From an uncultured Bacteroidota bacterium (lineage in GTDB: Bacteria; Bacteroidota; Bacteroidia; Flavobacteriales; Flavobacteriaceae): a DNA stretch of 64,000 nt. Shown here piece by piece: positions 50,010 through 58,251 of this stretch. The notes under the pieces are model-generated. The model worked only from the letters and a program-made list of their open reading frames with translations. It did not search any database and was not told the DNA's origin. Location: assembly GCA_902620455.1 (NCBI GenBank), contig CACNIG010000007.1:16141-80140 (forward strand), written 5' to 3'. Positions within the stretch are counted from its first letter, which is position 1; every line of letters begins with the position of its first letter. A program made the translations under genes and the position numbers.

Positions 50010-51113
50010 ATGGATAAAGATTGGTATAGAATAAATAACGTTGAGAGTATCTTGTCTCCTTCTCTAGTTGTTTTTCCTAAAAGAATTGAAGCAAATATTA
50101 AGTTAATGATCCAGATTGCTGGAGGAACTGATATACTCAGGCCACATATAAAAACCCATAAAATAGCAGAGATAATAAATATGCAATTAGATCATGGTAT
50201 AGGGAAATTTAAATGTGCTACTTTATCTGAGGCAGAACTACTAGCTAAATGTAATGCAAAGGATGTCCTATTAGCAATGCAAATGACCGGTATTGGAATT
50301 TATAATTTTATTGAATTAGTTAGTAAGTATCCCGAGACAAAATTTTCAACAATAGTTGATAATAAGGGATCAATTGTAAAGTTTAATGAGGCATCAAAAA
50401 ATAGTAATATTAAAGCTAGCATATGGTTAGATATAAATAATGGAAACAATAGAACAGGTATATCTCCAAATAATGAAGCTATATTATTATATAAAGATAT
50501 TTATCAGTCTTCAAATTTAATTGTTGAGGGTCTTCACGTTTATGATGGACATATCCGAGATTCAGATATTAACATAAGAAAAGAAAATTGTGATTTACAG
50601 TTTGAGAAAGTTCTCAAATTAAAGGAAGAAATCGAATCTTTAGGTATAGAGGTCAAAAAGATTGTTGCTGGTGGAACTCCTACATTCCCTATACATTCAA
50701 GAAGAGATAATATTGAAGTTAGTCCAGGAACTTCGCTGCTATGGGATGAAAGATATGGAGAGTTATTTAAAGATTTAAACTTTTTGCATGCTGGAGTTTT
50801 AGTTGGGTCAGTCATTAGCATACCTAGTGAAGATATAATTTGTTTAAATTTTGGACATAAATCTGTTGCATCAGAAATGGAATTTCCAAGACTGAAACTT
50901 CTTAATATGAAAAATTTTAAACAGATAAGTCATAGTGAGGAACATCTCGTATGTAAATGTGACAAAGGAGATAATTTTAATGTTGGTGATATCTGTTATG
51001 CTATTCCAATGCACATTTGCCCTACAGTTCCTAAGTATAAAAAAGTATTAACTGTTGTTGATAATGAGGTAACAGGACAGTGGTTAGTTGCTGCTAGAGA
51101 TTATAATAATTAA
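50010..51113 (+). CDS. D-threonine aldolase/D-serine dehydratase-family PLP enzyme
   Basis: A 367-residue fold-type III (alanine-racemase-like) enzyme of the D-TA family. RPHIKTHK (residues 44-51) holds the PLP lysine, and the C-terminal metal-binding region is present (AIPMHICPTV, with His and Cys). These enzymes are strict for D-amino acids: D-threonine aldolases split beta-hydroxy-D-amino acids into glycine and aldehydes, while D-serine dehydratase releases pyruvate and ammonia. Which reaction occurs cannot be decided by sequence alone. Spacing is 6 bases after the RidA gene. Confidence 0.9.
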   Translation: MDKDWYRINNVESILSPSLVVFPKRIEANIKLMIQIAGGTDILRPHIKTHKIAEIINMQLDHGIGKFKCATLSEAELLAKCNAKDVLLAMQMTGIGIYNFIELVSKYPETKFSTIVDNKGSIVKFNEASKNSNIKASIWLDINNGNNRTGISPNNEAILLYKDIYQSSNLIVEGLHVYDGHIRDSDINIRKENCDLQFEKVLKLKEEIESLGIEVKKIVAGGTPTFPIHSRRDNIEVSPGTSLLWDERYGELFKDLNFLHAGVLVGSVISIPSEDIICLNFGHKSVASEMEFPRLKLLNMKNFKQISHSEEHLVCKCDKGDNFNVGDICYAIPMHICPTVPKYKKVLTVVDNEVTGQWLVAARDYNN

Positions 51114-51124
51114 ATAAGACAAGT

Positions 51125-52189
51125 ATGTTTATTCTTGATGCTCACCTTGACTTAGCAATGAATGCTGTAGAATGGAATAGGGATCTAACCAAAAGTGTTC
51201 AGCAAATCAGAAAGAGTGAATCTGGAATGAGTGATAAGCCGGATAGACAGAATAATACTGTATCTCTGGATGCAATGCGAAAAGGAAATATTGGAATTTG
51301 TGTTGCAACTCAAATTGCAAGAGTAAGCGATAATAAAGAACTACCTGGTTGGAGTTCACAAGAAGAAGCCTGGGCTCATACTCAAGAACAGCTAGCATGG
51401 TATAAATCAATGGAGGAAATTGGAGAAATGGTCCAAATTAAAAATACTAATCAACTTAATAAGCATATAAAACTTTGGAGAAGTGAAGATATTTCTAAAA
51501 AACCTATAGGGTATATACTGAGCCTAGAAGGAGCAGATTCAATTGTAAATATGGATTATCTAGAGAAATCATACGAATCGGGATTAAGAGCAATAGGCCC
51601 TGCTCATTATGGACCAGGTGTTTATGCACATGGAACTGACTCAGTTGGAGGAATTGGACCTAAAGGAAAAGAGTTACTAAAAAAAATTGAAGAATTAAAT
51701 CTAGTCCTTGACACTACACATTTGTGTGATATTAGCTTTTGGGAAACATTAGGAATTTATAACGGACCATTATGGGCAAGTCATAATAACTGTAGAAAAT
51801 TTGTAGATCATAATAGACAATATTCTGATGAACAAATTATTGAACTAATTTCTAGAGATGCTGTTATAGGAATACCTCTTGATGCATGGATGATGGTTCC
51901 TAACTGGATCAGAGGAGAATCCACTCCAGAAAAGATGGGTGTGACTTTAGACCAAATGATAGATAATATTGATCATATTTGTCAATTATCAGGAAATTCC
52001 TCGCATGTGGGGATTGGCTCTGACCTTGATGGTGCATTTGGAAAAGAACAAACACCATATGACTTGGATACAATAGCAGATCTCCAAAAAGTACCTTTAA
52101 TGCTATTAAAAAGAGGTTATTCTGATATAGATATTGAAAAAATTATGAGTCTAAATTTTATAAATTTTCTCAAAAGAGTATGGAATTAA
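51125..52189 (+). CDS. M19 membrane-dipeptidase-family peptidase
   Basis: A 354-residue M19 (renal dipeptidase) metalloenzyme without a signal peptide. The HxD motif is at residues 7-9 (LDAHLDLAMN), the bridging Glu in LSLEGAD, and further ligands in TTHLCD and WASHNNCRKF; the C-terminal GIGSDLDGAFG is typical. M19 enzymes split dipeptides and tolerate D-residues at the C-terminus, which links it functionally to the D-amino-acid enzyme upstream. Last gene of the operon; it converges on the ABC permease with a 5-base gap. Confidence 0.92.
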   Translation: MFILDAHLDLAMNAVEWNRDLTKSVQQIRKSESGMSDKPDRQNNTVSLDAMRKGNIGICVATQIARVSDNKELPGWSSQEEAWAHTQEQLAWYKSMEEIGEMVQIKNTNQLNKHIKLWRSEDISKKPIGYILSLEGADSIVNMDYLEKSYESGLRAIGPAHYGPGVYAHGTDSVGGIGPKGKELLKKIEELNLVLDTTHLCDISFWETLGIYNGPLWASHNNCRKFVDHNRQYSDEQIIELISRDAVIGIPLDAWMMVPNWIRGESTPEKMGVTLDQMIDNIDHICQLSGNSSHVGIGSDLDGAFGKEQTPYDLDTIADLQKVPLMLLKRGYSDIDIEKIMSLNFINFLKRVWN

Positions 52190-52194
52190 TTTGA

Positions 52195-53502
52195 CTAGTA
52201 CTTAAGCCATTTGATTATTTCTCCATAAGTCACTTTCTTTCCATACATAAGAATACCTATTCTATAAATCTTTGCACCTATCCATATCATGAAAACAACT
52301 GATGAAAAAAGTATTGAAAGTGAAATTATTTGCTCATATAATGGAACCCCATTAGGAATTCTCATTAACATTACAATCGGTGATGTAAAAGGTATGTAAG
52401 AAAAAATTTGTGCAACAATCCCATTTGGATCTTCTGGGACTGTTAATATTCCAACATATAATGCTATTATTACTAAAAGAGTAATTGGGATCATAAATTG
52501 TTGAGCATCAGCTTGATTATCAATCGCAGCACCTATTGAGGCAAAGATTGCTGCATAAAGTAGGTATCCTCCAATAAAGTAAAGAATAAATGCAATAAAG
52601 ATGTTTGTTAATGGGAGGTTCATGAATGCTGAAATCATTTCAAGAGCAAAAGATGACAAACCATCTCCATTATTTGACGATAACATTAGCTCACCCGAAT
52701 CATAAGATGATGAAATTCCAAATATTGATGAAAAAATAAATGAAAAGGCAAAGAACATAACCATCCAAATGAATACTTGCGTTAACCCAGCTAGAGACAC
52801 TCCAATTATTTTTCCAGTCATTAAGTTAAATGGCTTAACAGAAGAAATAATAATTTCAATTATTCTGTTAGTCTTTTCCTCCATAACACTCATCATAATC
52901 ATGCTACCGTATGCGAAAATGAAAAAGTATAAAAGAAAACCAAGGAAGAAACCAAAAATTAGTGAAACTAGACCATCTATTCTACTTGTTTCCTCCCCAT
53001 CAAAGCTTTCTTGGAATAAATTAATGAAAACTCTTGATGAATTTATTAGGTTAATATCAATCCCTTCAATTCTATAGTTCTCATTAGTTAAAATTACTTC
53101 AAGTTCAGACTCAATTCTGTCTATTACACTAAATGAGGGAGAATCCTCAGTAATAAAAACAATTGACTCAGCGATCTCAACAGGAGTGTCAAAATAATCT
53201 ATATACAAGAGACCATAATCGGATTTACTTTCAGAAATACTTCTAGCTTCTTCAAGTGAACTGCTTCTACCTATTAATTCGTATTTAATATCGTTGGATG
53301 AATCTAATTTTTCATATATATAACCAGTCTTATCAACTACAGATATAATCTTTGAGGTGTCATTATTAATAGAAGAAAGAAAAGCTAATAAAAAACCAAT
53401 TGCAGAGAGAATAATAGGTAGTAAAATAGTCATTAGTATAAATGACTTATTACCGATTTTATTAATAAATTCTCTTGTAGTTATTATTGAAAAGTGTTCC
53501 AT
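52195..53502 (-). CDS. ABC transporter permease (NatB/ABC-2 type)
   Basis: A 435-residue membrane protein with one N-terminal helix, a large extracytoplasmic loop (about residues 45-180) and six helices in the C-terminal half, the layout of NatB-type exporter permeases. The ATG at 53502 (MEHFSIITTREFINKIGNKS) leaves 1 base to the ATPase stop. A frame opening 5 codons earlier would overlap it. Pairs with the adjacent ATPase to form an exporter; substrate (Na+, drug or peptide) unknown. Confidence 0.88.
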   Translation of the reverse strand: MEHFSIITTREFINKIGNKSFILMTILLPIILSAIGFLLAFLSSINNDTSKIISVVDKTGYIYEKLDSSNDIKYELIGRSSSLEEARSISESKSDYGLLYIDYFDTPVEIAESIVFITEDSPSFSVIDRIESELEVILTNENYRIEGIDINLINSSRVFINLFQESFDGEETSRIDGLVSLIFGFFLGFLLYFFIFAYGSMIMMSVMEEKTNRIIEIIISSVKPFNLMTGKIIGVSLAGLTQVFIWMVMFFAFSFIFSSIFGISSSYDSGELMLSSNNGDGLSSFALEMISAFMNLPLTNIFIAFILYFIGGYLLYAAIFASIGAAIDNQADAQQFMIPITLLVIIALYVGILTVPEDPNGIVAQIFSYIPFTSPIVMLMRIPNGVPLYEQIISLSILFSSVVFMIWIGAKIYRIGILMYGKKVTYGEIIKWLKY

Positions 53503-53503
53503 A

Positions 53504-54430
53504 TTAATTATTTTCAACGGAGTTTATAAATATTTCATTGGCACTTGGAATTACCTCTTTAAAATGAATAACCTTTGCATTTTGATTCAAAATCTTTAGC
53601 AATTCATCTGAATTTTGTTTACTATTCAATTTTACATTAAGTTTTAAATTTTCTCCAATTGTTTTAAACGATGGTTTAGATGTTTCAAAGAACGATTCTA
53701 ATTCTTTATTAAGTGAATCGGGGTTGTTTGCATTCACAGCAACTTCATAGATGTTTGATTTAAATTTTGTCTTTATATCATCTAGATTACCATCTAAAAT
53801 TTTATTTGATTTGTTTATTAACGCTATATCTTCACAAAGCTCCTCAACGGATTCCATCCTATGTGTTGAAAATATAATCGTAGCACCTTTTTCTCTTAAA
53901 TCAAGTATCTCATCTTTAATCAGATTCGCATTAATTGGATCAAAACCTGAAAAAGGTTCATCAAATATTAAAAGTTTAGGTTTATGAAGTACTGTAACAA
54001 TAAACTGAACCTTTTGGGCCATGCCTTTTGAAAGCTCAGTTACCTTTTTATTCCACCAGTCATCAATTTCAAACTTATCAAACCATTTCCTCAACTCAGA
54101 TTTTGCAGTTTCTCTGTCTAAACCTTTTAGCTGAGCAAGATACACAGCTTGATCACCAATATTCATCTTAGGGTATAATCCTCTCTCTTCAGGTAAATAG
54201 CCAATATCCCTTATGTGTTTAATATTAAGAGGTTCATTATTAAATAATATTTTTCCTTCATCAGGATGAGTTATTTGATTTATAATTCTAATAAGTGTAG
54301 TCTTACCTGCACCATTTGGTCCTAAAAGTCCAAATATTGAACCTTCTTTTATATTAATTGATACTCTGTTTAAGGCTGTAAAATCACCGTAATATTTTGA
54401 GACAGAATCAATTGATAACAAATTGTTCAT
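53504..54430 (-). CDS. ABC transporter ATP-binding protein (NatA-like)
   Basis: A 308-residue ATPase with Walker A GLLGPNGAGKTT (about residues 33-44), Q-loop EERGLYPKM, signature LSKGMAQK (a variant of LSGGQ, as in NatA-type proteins), Walker B LLIFDEPFSGFDP and the switch His in STHRMES. A C-terminal domain of about 80 residues (DUF4162-like) follows. Drives the permease encoded 1 base downstream. Confidence 0.95.
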   Translation of the reverse strand: MNNLLSIDSVSKYYGDFTALNRVSINIKEGSIFGLLGPNGAGKTTLIRIINQITHPDEGKILFNNEPLNIKHIRDIGYLPEERGLYPKMNIGDQAVYLAQLKGLDRETAKSELRKWFDKFEIDDWWNKKVTELSKGMAQKVQFIVTVLHKPKLLIFDEPFSGFDPINANLIKDEILDLREKGATIIFSTHRMESVEELCEDIALINKSNKILDGNLDDIKTKFKSNIYEVAVNANNPDSLNKELESFFETSKPSFKTIGENLKLNVKLNSKQNSDELLKILNQNAKVIHFKEVIPSANEIFINSVENN

Positions 54431-54481
54431 TCTTTAGGTTTATGGGTATTGTTAAAAGTAATACATAGTTACTAAATATAG

Positions 54482-54697
54482 CTATTGACCTGAATCTTTT
54501 CGCCATATTTTATACTCTAAAAGTAATTCTTCACTTTTCATATCAATTATATCTTTGTCAGTGAATCCAAGATCAATTATCTTTTTTTGAGCTTCTAGAG
54601 CTTCTTTCATGGTTATATCTTTTAGTGTTGGATGAGACTCTCTGTAATTTTCAAGAGATAATAAGTATTCAAACATTAATTCTTTTGGTATTTTCAT
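54482..54697 (-). CDS. Small helical protein, paralogue of 55971..56192
   Basis: A 71-residue protein started at the ATG at 54697, which overlaps the stop of the small upstream membrane gene (ATGA). An alternative start lies 4 codons earlier. MKIPKELMFEYLLSLENY, LGFTDKDIIDM and EYKIWRKDSG align with MHIPEKLKLEYLLALDNH, LGFGENDIHDI and KYEQWRKDNNF in the 73-residue protein at 55971..56192. The two are clearly one family. No known domain; predicted mostly helical. Confidence 0.65.
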   Translation of the reverse strand: MKIPKELMFEYLLSLENYRESHPTLKDITMKEALEAQKKIIDLGFTDKDIIDMKSEELLLEYKIWRKDSGQ

Positions 54698-54834
54698 TTT
54701 TTCATCCATTTATTACTTAAAAAAAGAAATGAGGAACCCCCAATTAACCATATTAAACCACTGATATCATTAGTTATAATTAAATAGATACCATATAATA
54801 TAGAACAAACTAGAATAATTTGAAGGAATCGCAT
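54694..54834 (-). CDS. Very small membrane protein, 46 aa
   Basis: ATG 54832..54834 to TGA 54694..54696; the TGA overlaps the next ATG (ATGA). The product MRFLQIILVCSILYGIYLII... has two hydrophobic segments (LQIILVCSILYGIYLII and GLIWLIGGSSFLFLS) and ends NKWMKK. Its start lies 5 bases downstream of the esterase stop, so esterase, this peptide and the paralogous helical protein form one transcript. Function unknown. Confidence 0.55.
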   Translation of the reverse strand: MRFLQIILVCSILYGIYLIITNDISGLIWLIGGSSFLFLSNKWMKK

Positions 54835-54839
54835 TTATA

Positions 54840-55766
54840 TTAATTTGCACCTAAATATTTAAAGAAAATATTTTCAAACTCCTCCTGATTTTCTAAATGA
54901 GGTAAATGTCCCGAGTTGCTAATGAAGAATTCTTTTCTTTCTGGTAAAACTTTATTTAATCTATCTTTAAAATCCTCGTAAATTACAACGTTATCAAATT
55001 CCCCCCAGAATGTAAATGTTGGGATGTTTAATGAATCTATCTTATTATGAGCATAGTCAAGAGTAACCAAGTTCTTTGTTGTTGAGATAAGTGCTCTTGC
55101 AAATCCTTTATGAGTTTGAAGAACTTTATACCTATTTACCCAATTAGGATATTGATCTGGTTTTAAAAAATCATTTTTTTGACCCATCGCCATCTCTGGA
55201 TAGGATTTAATTAAATCATTAATCTCATCCATAGTTACTGTTCTATCATTTAGATCAGGATACTCATAAAAACCTGATGAGGCAATGTAAAAAAGTTCTT
55301 TAACAATATTAGGTCTCAGGTATGCTATTTTAGAAATAATTCTTCCGCCATTTGATAATCCAACAAATGAAGCATATTCAATATCTCTTTTATCAAGTAA
55401 CTCAATTACTTGCGAAGCCCTGAGCTCATCAGTTTGGGGAAGTCCGGGATTATCAGAAAAGCCTCTTCCATATAAGTCCATCATAATCACCCTAAACCCT
55501 TTATTTTTAATAGAATTAAAAGTAGTTTCCAATATATACGAAGGAACAGAAAACCCGTGAACTAAAACAACTGTCCCAGTATCTGAATCTTGATTTGCTT
55601 CTTCAAAATATGTATAACCATTTTCAAGCTCGATATAATTGCCTGAATTATTAATTAAAACCTCAGTTCTGAAATCTTGATCCTTAACAATGTATTCATA
55701 TTCATTTTTTGATTCACTACAGGAGTAAATAATTAATACAATAATGAATAAAAGTTTTCTCATCAT
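54840..55766 (-). CDS. Alpha/beta hydrolase lipoprotein
   Basis: A 308-residue exported hydrolase: MMRKLLFIIVLIIYSCSES gives a lipobox (cysteine 16; the second Met may be the true start). Motifs are the oxyanion VLVHGFSVPS, MDLYGRGFSDNPG, the nucleophile elbow FVGLSNGGRI near residue 141, an Asp in FWGEFDNVVIYED and His in SNSGHLPHLEN. A carboxylesterase or similar lipase in the envelope; substrate unknown. It lies just downstream of the small zinc-ribbon gene (3 bases). Confidence 0.88.
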   Translation of the reverse strand: MMRKLLFIIVLIIYSCSESKNEYEYIVKDQDFRTEVLINNSGNYIELENGYTYFEEANQDSDTGTVVLVHGFSVPSYILETTFNSIKNKGFRVIMMDLYGRGFSDNPGLPQTDELRASQVIELLDKRDIEYASFVGLSNGGRIISKIAYLRPNIVKELFYIASSGFYEYPDLNDRTVTMDEINDLIKSYPEMAMGQKNDFLKPDQYPNWVNRYKVLQTHKGFARALISTTKNLVTLDYAHNKIDSLNIPTFTFWGEFDNVVIYEDFKDRLNKVLPERKEFFISNSGHLPHLENQEEFENIFFKYLGAN

Positions 55767-55768
55767 AT

Positions 55769-55963
55769 CTAATTAATAATTATAAAATATATTATGGCAA
55801 AAAAAATTGCAGCAATAACTAAAGCTATAAATGAATCTTTATTAAAATCAGAGTTAAAAGAACCACAATATGGACAATAATCACCAAACATTTTAAATTC
55901 ACCCAAACCAGCGGTAGGATGATCATGACCATACATTTCGAGACAAGTTTTACATTTTTTCAT
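55769..55963 (-). CDS. Small zinc-ribbon membrane protein, 64 aa
   Basis: Started at the ATG at 55963, the product is 64 residues: two CxxC pairs (MKKCKTCLEMYG and YCPYCGSF) form a zinc ribbon, followed by a C-terminal transmembrane helix (FIALVIAAIFFAIIYFIIIN). An open frame extends 30 codons upstream, overlapping the paralogous small gene, but it has no zinc-site logic. It lies between the small helical gene (8 bases) and the esterase (3 bases). Function unknown. Confidence 0.65.
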   Translation of the reverse strand: MKKCKTCLEMYGHDHPTAGLGEFKMFGDYCPYCGSFNSDFNKDSFIALVIAAIFFAIIYFIIIN

Positions 55964-55970
55964 ATTAATT

Positions 55971-56192
55971 TTAAAAATTATTATCCTTCCTCCATTGTTC
56001 ATATTTTTGGTATAATTCCTCATCTTTAGCAATATCGTGAATATCATTTTCACCGAATCCTAAGTCAGCAATCTCCTTGGTGATTTCAAATATTTTTTTC
56101 ATTGTAATTTCCTTATTCTTTTTTCCATCTGTCTCAATATGATTATCTAAAGCAAGAAGATACTCTAATTTTAATTTTTCAGGAATATGCAT
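55971..56192 (-). CDS. Small helical protein, paralogue of 54482..54697
   Basis: A 73-residue protein beginning MHIPEKLKLEYLLALDNH and ending KYEQWRKDNNF. It shares the start pattern, the central LGF/DI segment and the WRKD end with the 71-residue protein at 54482..54697, about 1.3 kb away on the same strand. First gene of the run 56192 to 54482. Helical, charged, no known domain. The duplication around a zinc-ribbon protein and an esterase suggests a local family. Confidence 0.65.
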   Translation of the reverse strand: MHIPEKLKLEYLLALDNHIETDGKKNKEITMKKIFEITKEIADLGFGENDIHDIAKDEELYQKYEQWRKDNNF

Positions 56193-56223
56193 TTAAAAAG
56201 ATGATAATATAAGTAAATATATA

Positions 56224-57222
56224 CTATTCTTTAGTGTGTTCAGAAAAGAAATCCCATAATAACGCACTTGTCTTTAGATCTTCATCAAAACTATAGTCCC
56301 ACCAGTGACCTCCCCCAATCATTTTGTAATGAACTATCTGAGAATCATTTTCATCTGATTCATATGTATATTTTTCAAAATTTACATTAACAGAAGAATT
56401 ATTAAACTGTGAGTATATTGAAGTACTTCCTAGGTTCTCAAAAACCGCATCATCATTAGATCTATTATTTTCTTTCCAAAAATTTATAACCTCATCAACA
56501 GATTTGAAGCCTTCTTGATCATATCCATTATATGATACCACTCTATCCGATGTTCCATGAATTTTTAAAACGGGTATTGGTGATGAAGGATTACAACTAT
56601 CGAATGTATCAAGAAGCATAGTTCCTGCAACATCTCCAATTGCTGCAAAAACATTTTCTGTATTGCATGCTAAAAAATGAGAAAACATACCACCATTAGA
56701 ATAGCCAATTGCATAAACTCTGTTTAAGTCTATAATATTGTTTTGATTTACAGCCTCTAATAATTGTAAAAAGAAATCTAAGTCATTTACATTGCTCTTG
56801 TTAACAAAAGATGGGTTTGGAGAGTCAAGAGGAGCAGCATTCCAATGAGAAGGCCCCCCATCTAATGGAGACCCCTGAGGATAAACTAAAACAACACCAT
56901 TTTCATCTGCAATGTCAATTAAATCAGTCCTATTAAAAAAATTATTTGCTTGATCTTGGTATCCATGAAAATTAAAAATTACCGGAAGATTAGTTCTTGA
57001 TTCAATGCTTGGAGGAATGTATATTGTATATTCTCTATCTAATCCACGATGAGTTATAGAATAAGTTGCTTGTCCTTCATAGAATGTAAAGTAATTATAA
57101 TTACTTTTCGCTTGTGATTCATATGAAGTTTGAGTTTTATTATATTCTTTATCAGGAGAATTAATATCGGATTTTGTACAACTTATTAAAATAAGAACTA
57201 AAGAAAAAAAAATGAATCTCAT
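56224..57222 (-). CDS. PHB-depolymerase/feruloyl-esterase-like alpha/beta hydrolase lipoprotein
   Basis: A 332-residue exported hydrolase (signal MRFIFFSLVLILISCTKSD, cysteine 15). Motifs fit the poly-3-hydroxybutyrate-depolymerase/LpqC esterase group: the oxyanion FNFHGYQDQANNFF, VLVYPQGSPLDGG, nucleophile AIGYSNGGMFSH, Asp in IHGTSDRVVSY and His in GGGHWWDY. Relatives deacylate plant or algal polysaccharides or cleave feruloyl esters. Sits 4 bases downstream of the AMP nucleosidase gene, possibly sharing its transcript. Confidence 0.88.
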   Translation of the reverse strand: MRFIFFSLVLILISCTKSDINSPDKEYNKTQTSYESQAKSNYNYFTFYEGQATYSITHRGLDREYTIYIPPSIESRTNLPVIFNFHGYQDQANNFFNRTDLIDIADENGVVLVYPQGSPLDGGPSHWNAAPLDSPNPSFVNKSNVNDLDFFLQLLEAVNQNNIIDLNRVYAIGYSNGGMFSHFLACNTENVFAAIGDVAGTMLLDTFDSCNPSSPIPVLKIHGTSDRVVSYNGYDQEGFKSVDEVINFWKENNRSNDDAVFENLGSTSIYSQFNNSSVNVNFEKYTYESDENDSQIVHYKMIGGGHWWDYSFDEDLKTSALLWDFFSEHTKE

Positions 57223-57226
57223 ATAT

Positions 57227-57997
57227 TTAGAACTTCAGATGTCTTATAGTTTCGGCATTATCCATTAATTTTTTTAATGAATCTACACCTATTTCAATAT
57301 GCTTTTCATCATGCTGTCTTGAATTTATTTTATCTTTCTCAAGAGTTTTTACTCCTTCTGGTGTCATTGGAGAGTCAGAAACTAATAATAATGCGCCAAC
57401 AGGTATCTTATTGTGAAATCCAACAGTAAATAAAGTTGCAGTCTCCATATCTATTGCATACGCTCTAGTCTTCTTAATGTACACTTTAAATCCTTTATCA
57501 TATTCCCAGACTCTTCTGTTTGTTGTATATACTGTTCCAGTCCAATAGTCTGTTTTAAATTCTCTAATTGTAGTAGAGATTGCTTTTTGTAGTGAAAAGG
57601 ATGGCATAGCAGGAACCTCTGGAGGAAAGTAATCATTAGATGTTCCATCTCCTCTTATAGCTCCGATTGGTAGAACAAAATCACCAATGTTAATTTTTTT
57701 CTTTAATCCACCACATTTACCAAGGAATAAAACAGCTTTAGGGTTAATAGCAGATAAAAGATCCATTATTGTAGCAGCATTAGGACTTCCCATTCCAAAA
57801 TTTATGATTGTAATATTTCTAGATGTTGCAGAAGTCATATTTTTATCCTCACCCTGAACATGACAATCTAATTTGTCTGCAAAAATTTTTACGTACTTAT
57901 CAAAATTTGTTAGTAAAATGTATTCTCCAAAATTGTTAAGCTCTAAACCAGTATACCTAACAAGCCAGTTATCTACAATTTCAGATTTTGTCTTCAT
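57227..57997 (-). CDS. amn: AMP nucleosidase, short form
   Basis: A 256-residue enzyme of the Amn/nucleoside phosphorylase superfamily, which hydrolyses AMP to adenine and ribose 5-phosphate. Motifs are FGMGSPNAATIMD near residue 68, LFLGKCGGLKKKINIGDFVLP near 95 and AIDMETATLFTVG near 183 (catalytic Glu region). It is much shorter than E. coli Amn (about 484 aa) because the N-terminal regulatory domain is absent, as in other Bacteroidota. Cytosolic. Confidence 0.92.
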   Translation of the reverse strand: MKTKSEIVDNWLVRYTGLELNNFGEYILLTNFDKYVKIFADKLDCHVQGEDKNMTSATSRNITIINFGMGSPNAATIMDLLSAINPKAVLFLGKCGGLKKKINIGDFVLPIGAIRGDGTSNDYFPPEVPAMPSFSLQKAISTTIREFKTDYWTGTVYTTNRRVWEYDKGFKVYIKKTRAYAIDMETATLFTVGFHNKIPVGALLLVSDSPMTPEGVKTLEKDKINSRQHDEKHIEIGVDSLKKLMDNAETIRHLKF

Positions 57998-58015
57998 GTC
58001 ACAAAGTTAGACAAA

Positions 58016-58180
58016 TTAACCTTTCCAGGTCCCTCCATATTTATAAAACTTATTGTCTTGCTTTACTTCTAGTAAACAAGATTCACACATAAAAACCCAA
58101 TTTTTTACTGATTCAATGTATCTTACTCTATACATTTTAGTAAAAGATTTTTTACATCTTTCACAATCTTTTTTTTTCAT
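58016..58180 (-). CDS. Small zinc-binding protein, 54 aa
   Basis: Started at the ATG at 58180, the product is 54 residues with two cysteine pairs: KKDCERCKKSFTKMYRVRY and FMCESCLLEVK, a treble-clef or ribbon-like zinc site. The open frame extends 13 codons upstream through a poor start region. It lies 18 bases upstream of the AMP nucleosidase start. No family recognised beyond the cysteine pattern. Confidence 0.55.
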   Translation of the reverse strand: MKKKDCERCKKSFTKMYRVRYIESVKNWVFMCESCLLEVKQDNKFYKYGGTWKG

Positions 58181-58192
58181 TAGAAGGGAATA

Positions 58193-58244
58193 AAAAAACC
58201 TCTGACTACTGTTTACCATTTCTGGCTTTTTGCTTCGTCAGAGG
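58193..58244 (-). terminator. Intrinsic terminator with long loop for the gene at 58252
   Basis: On the minus strand CCTCTGAC (complement of 58237..58244) pairs perfectly with GTCAGAGG (complement of 58199..58206) and is followed by a seven-base T-run. The loop is about 30 bases, longer than usual for an intrinsic terminator, and the hairpin starts 7 bases after the stop codon of the membrane protein gene. It suggests that gene is transcribed alone. Confidence 0.65.
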
Positions 58245-58251
58245 AAATTAT

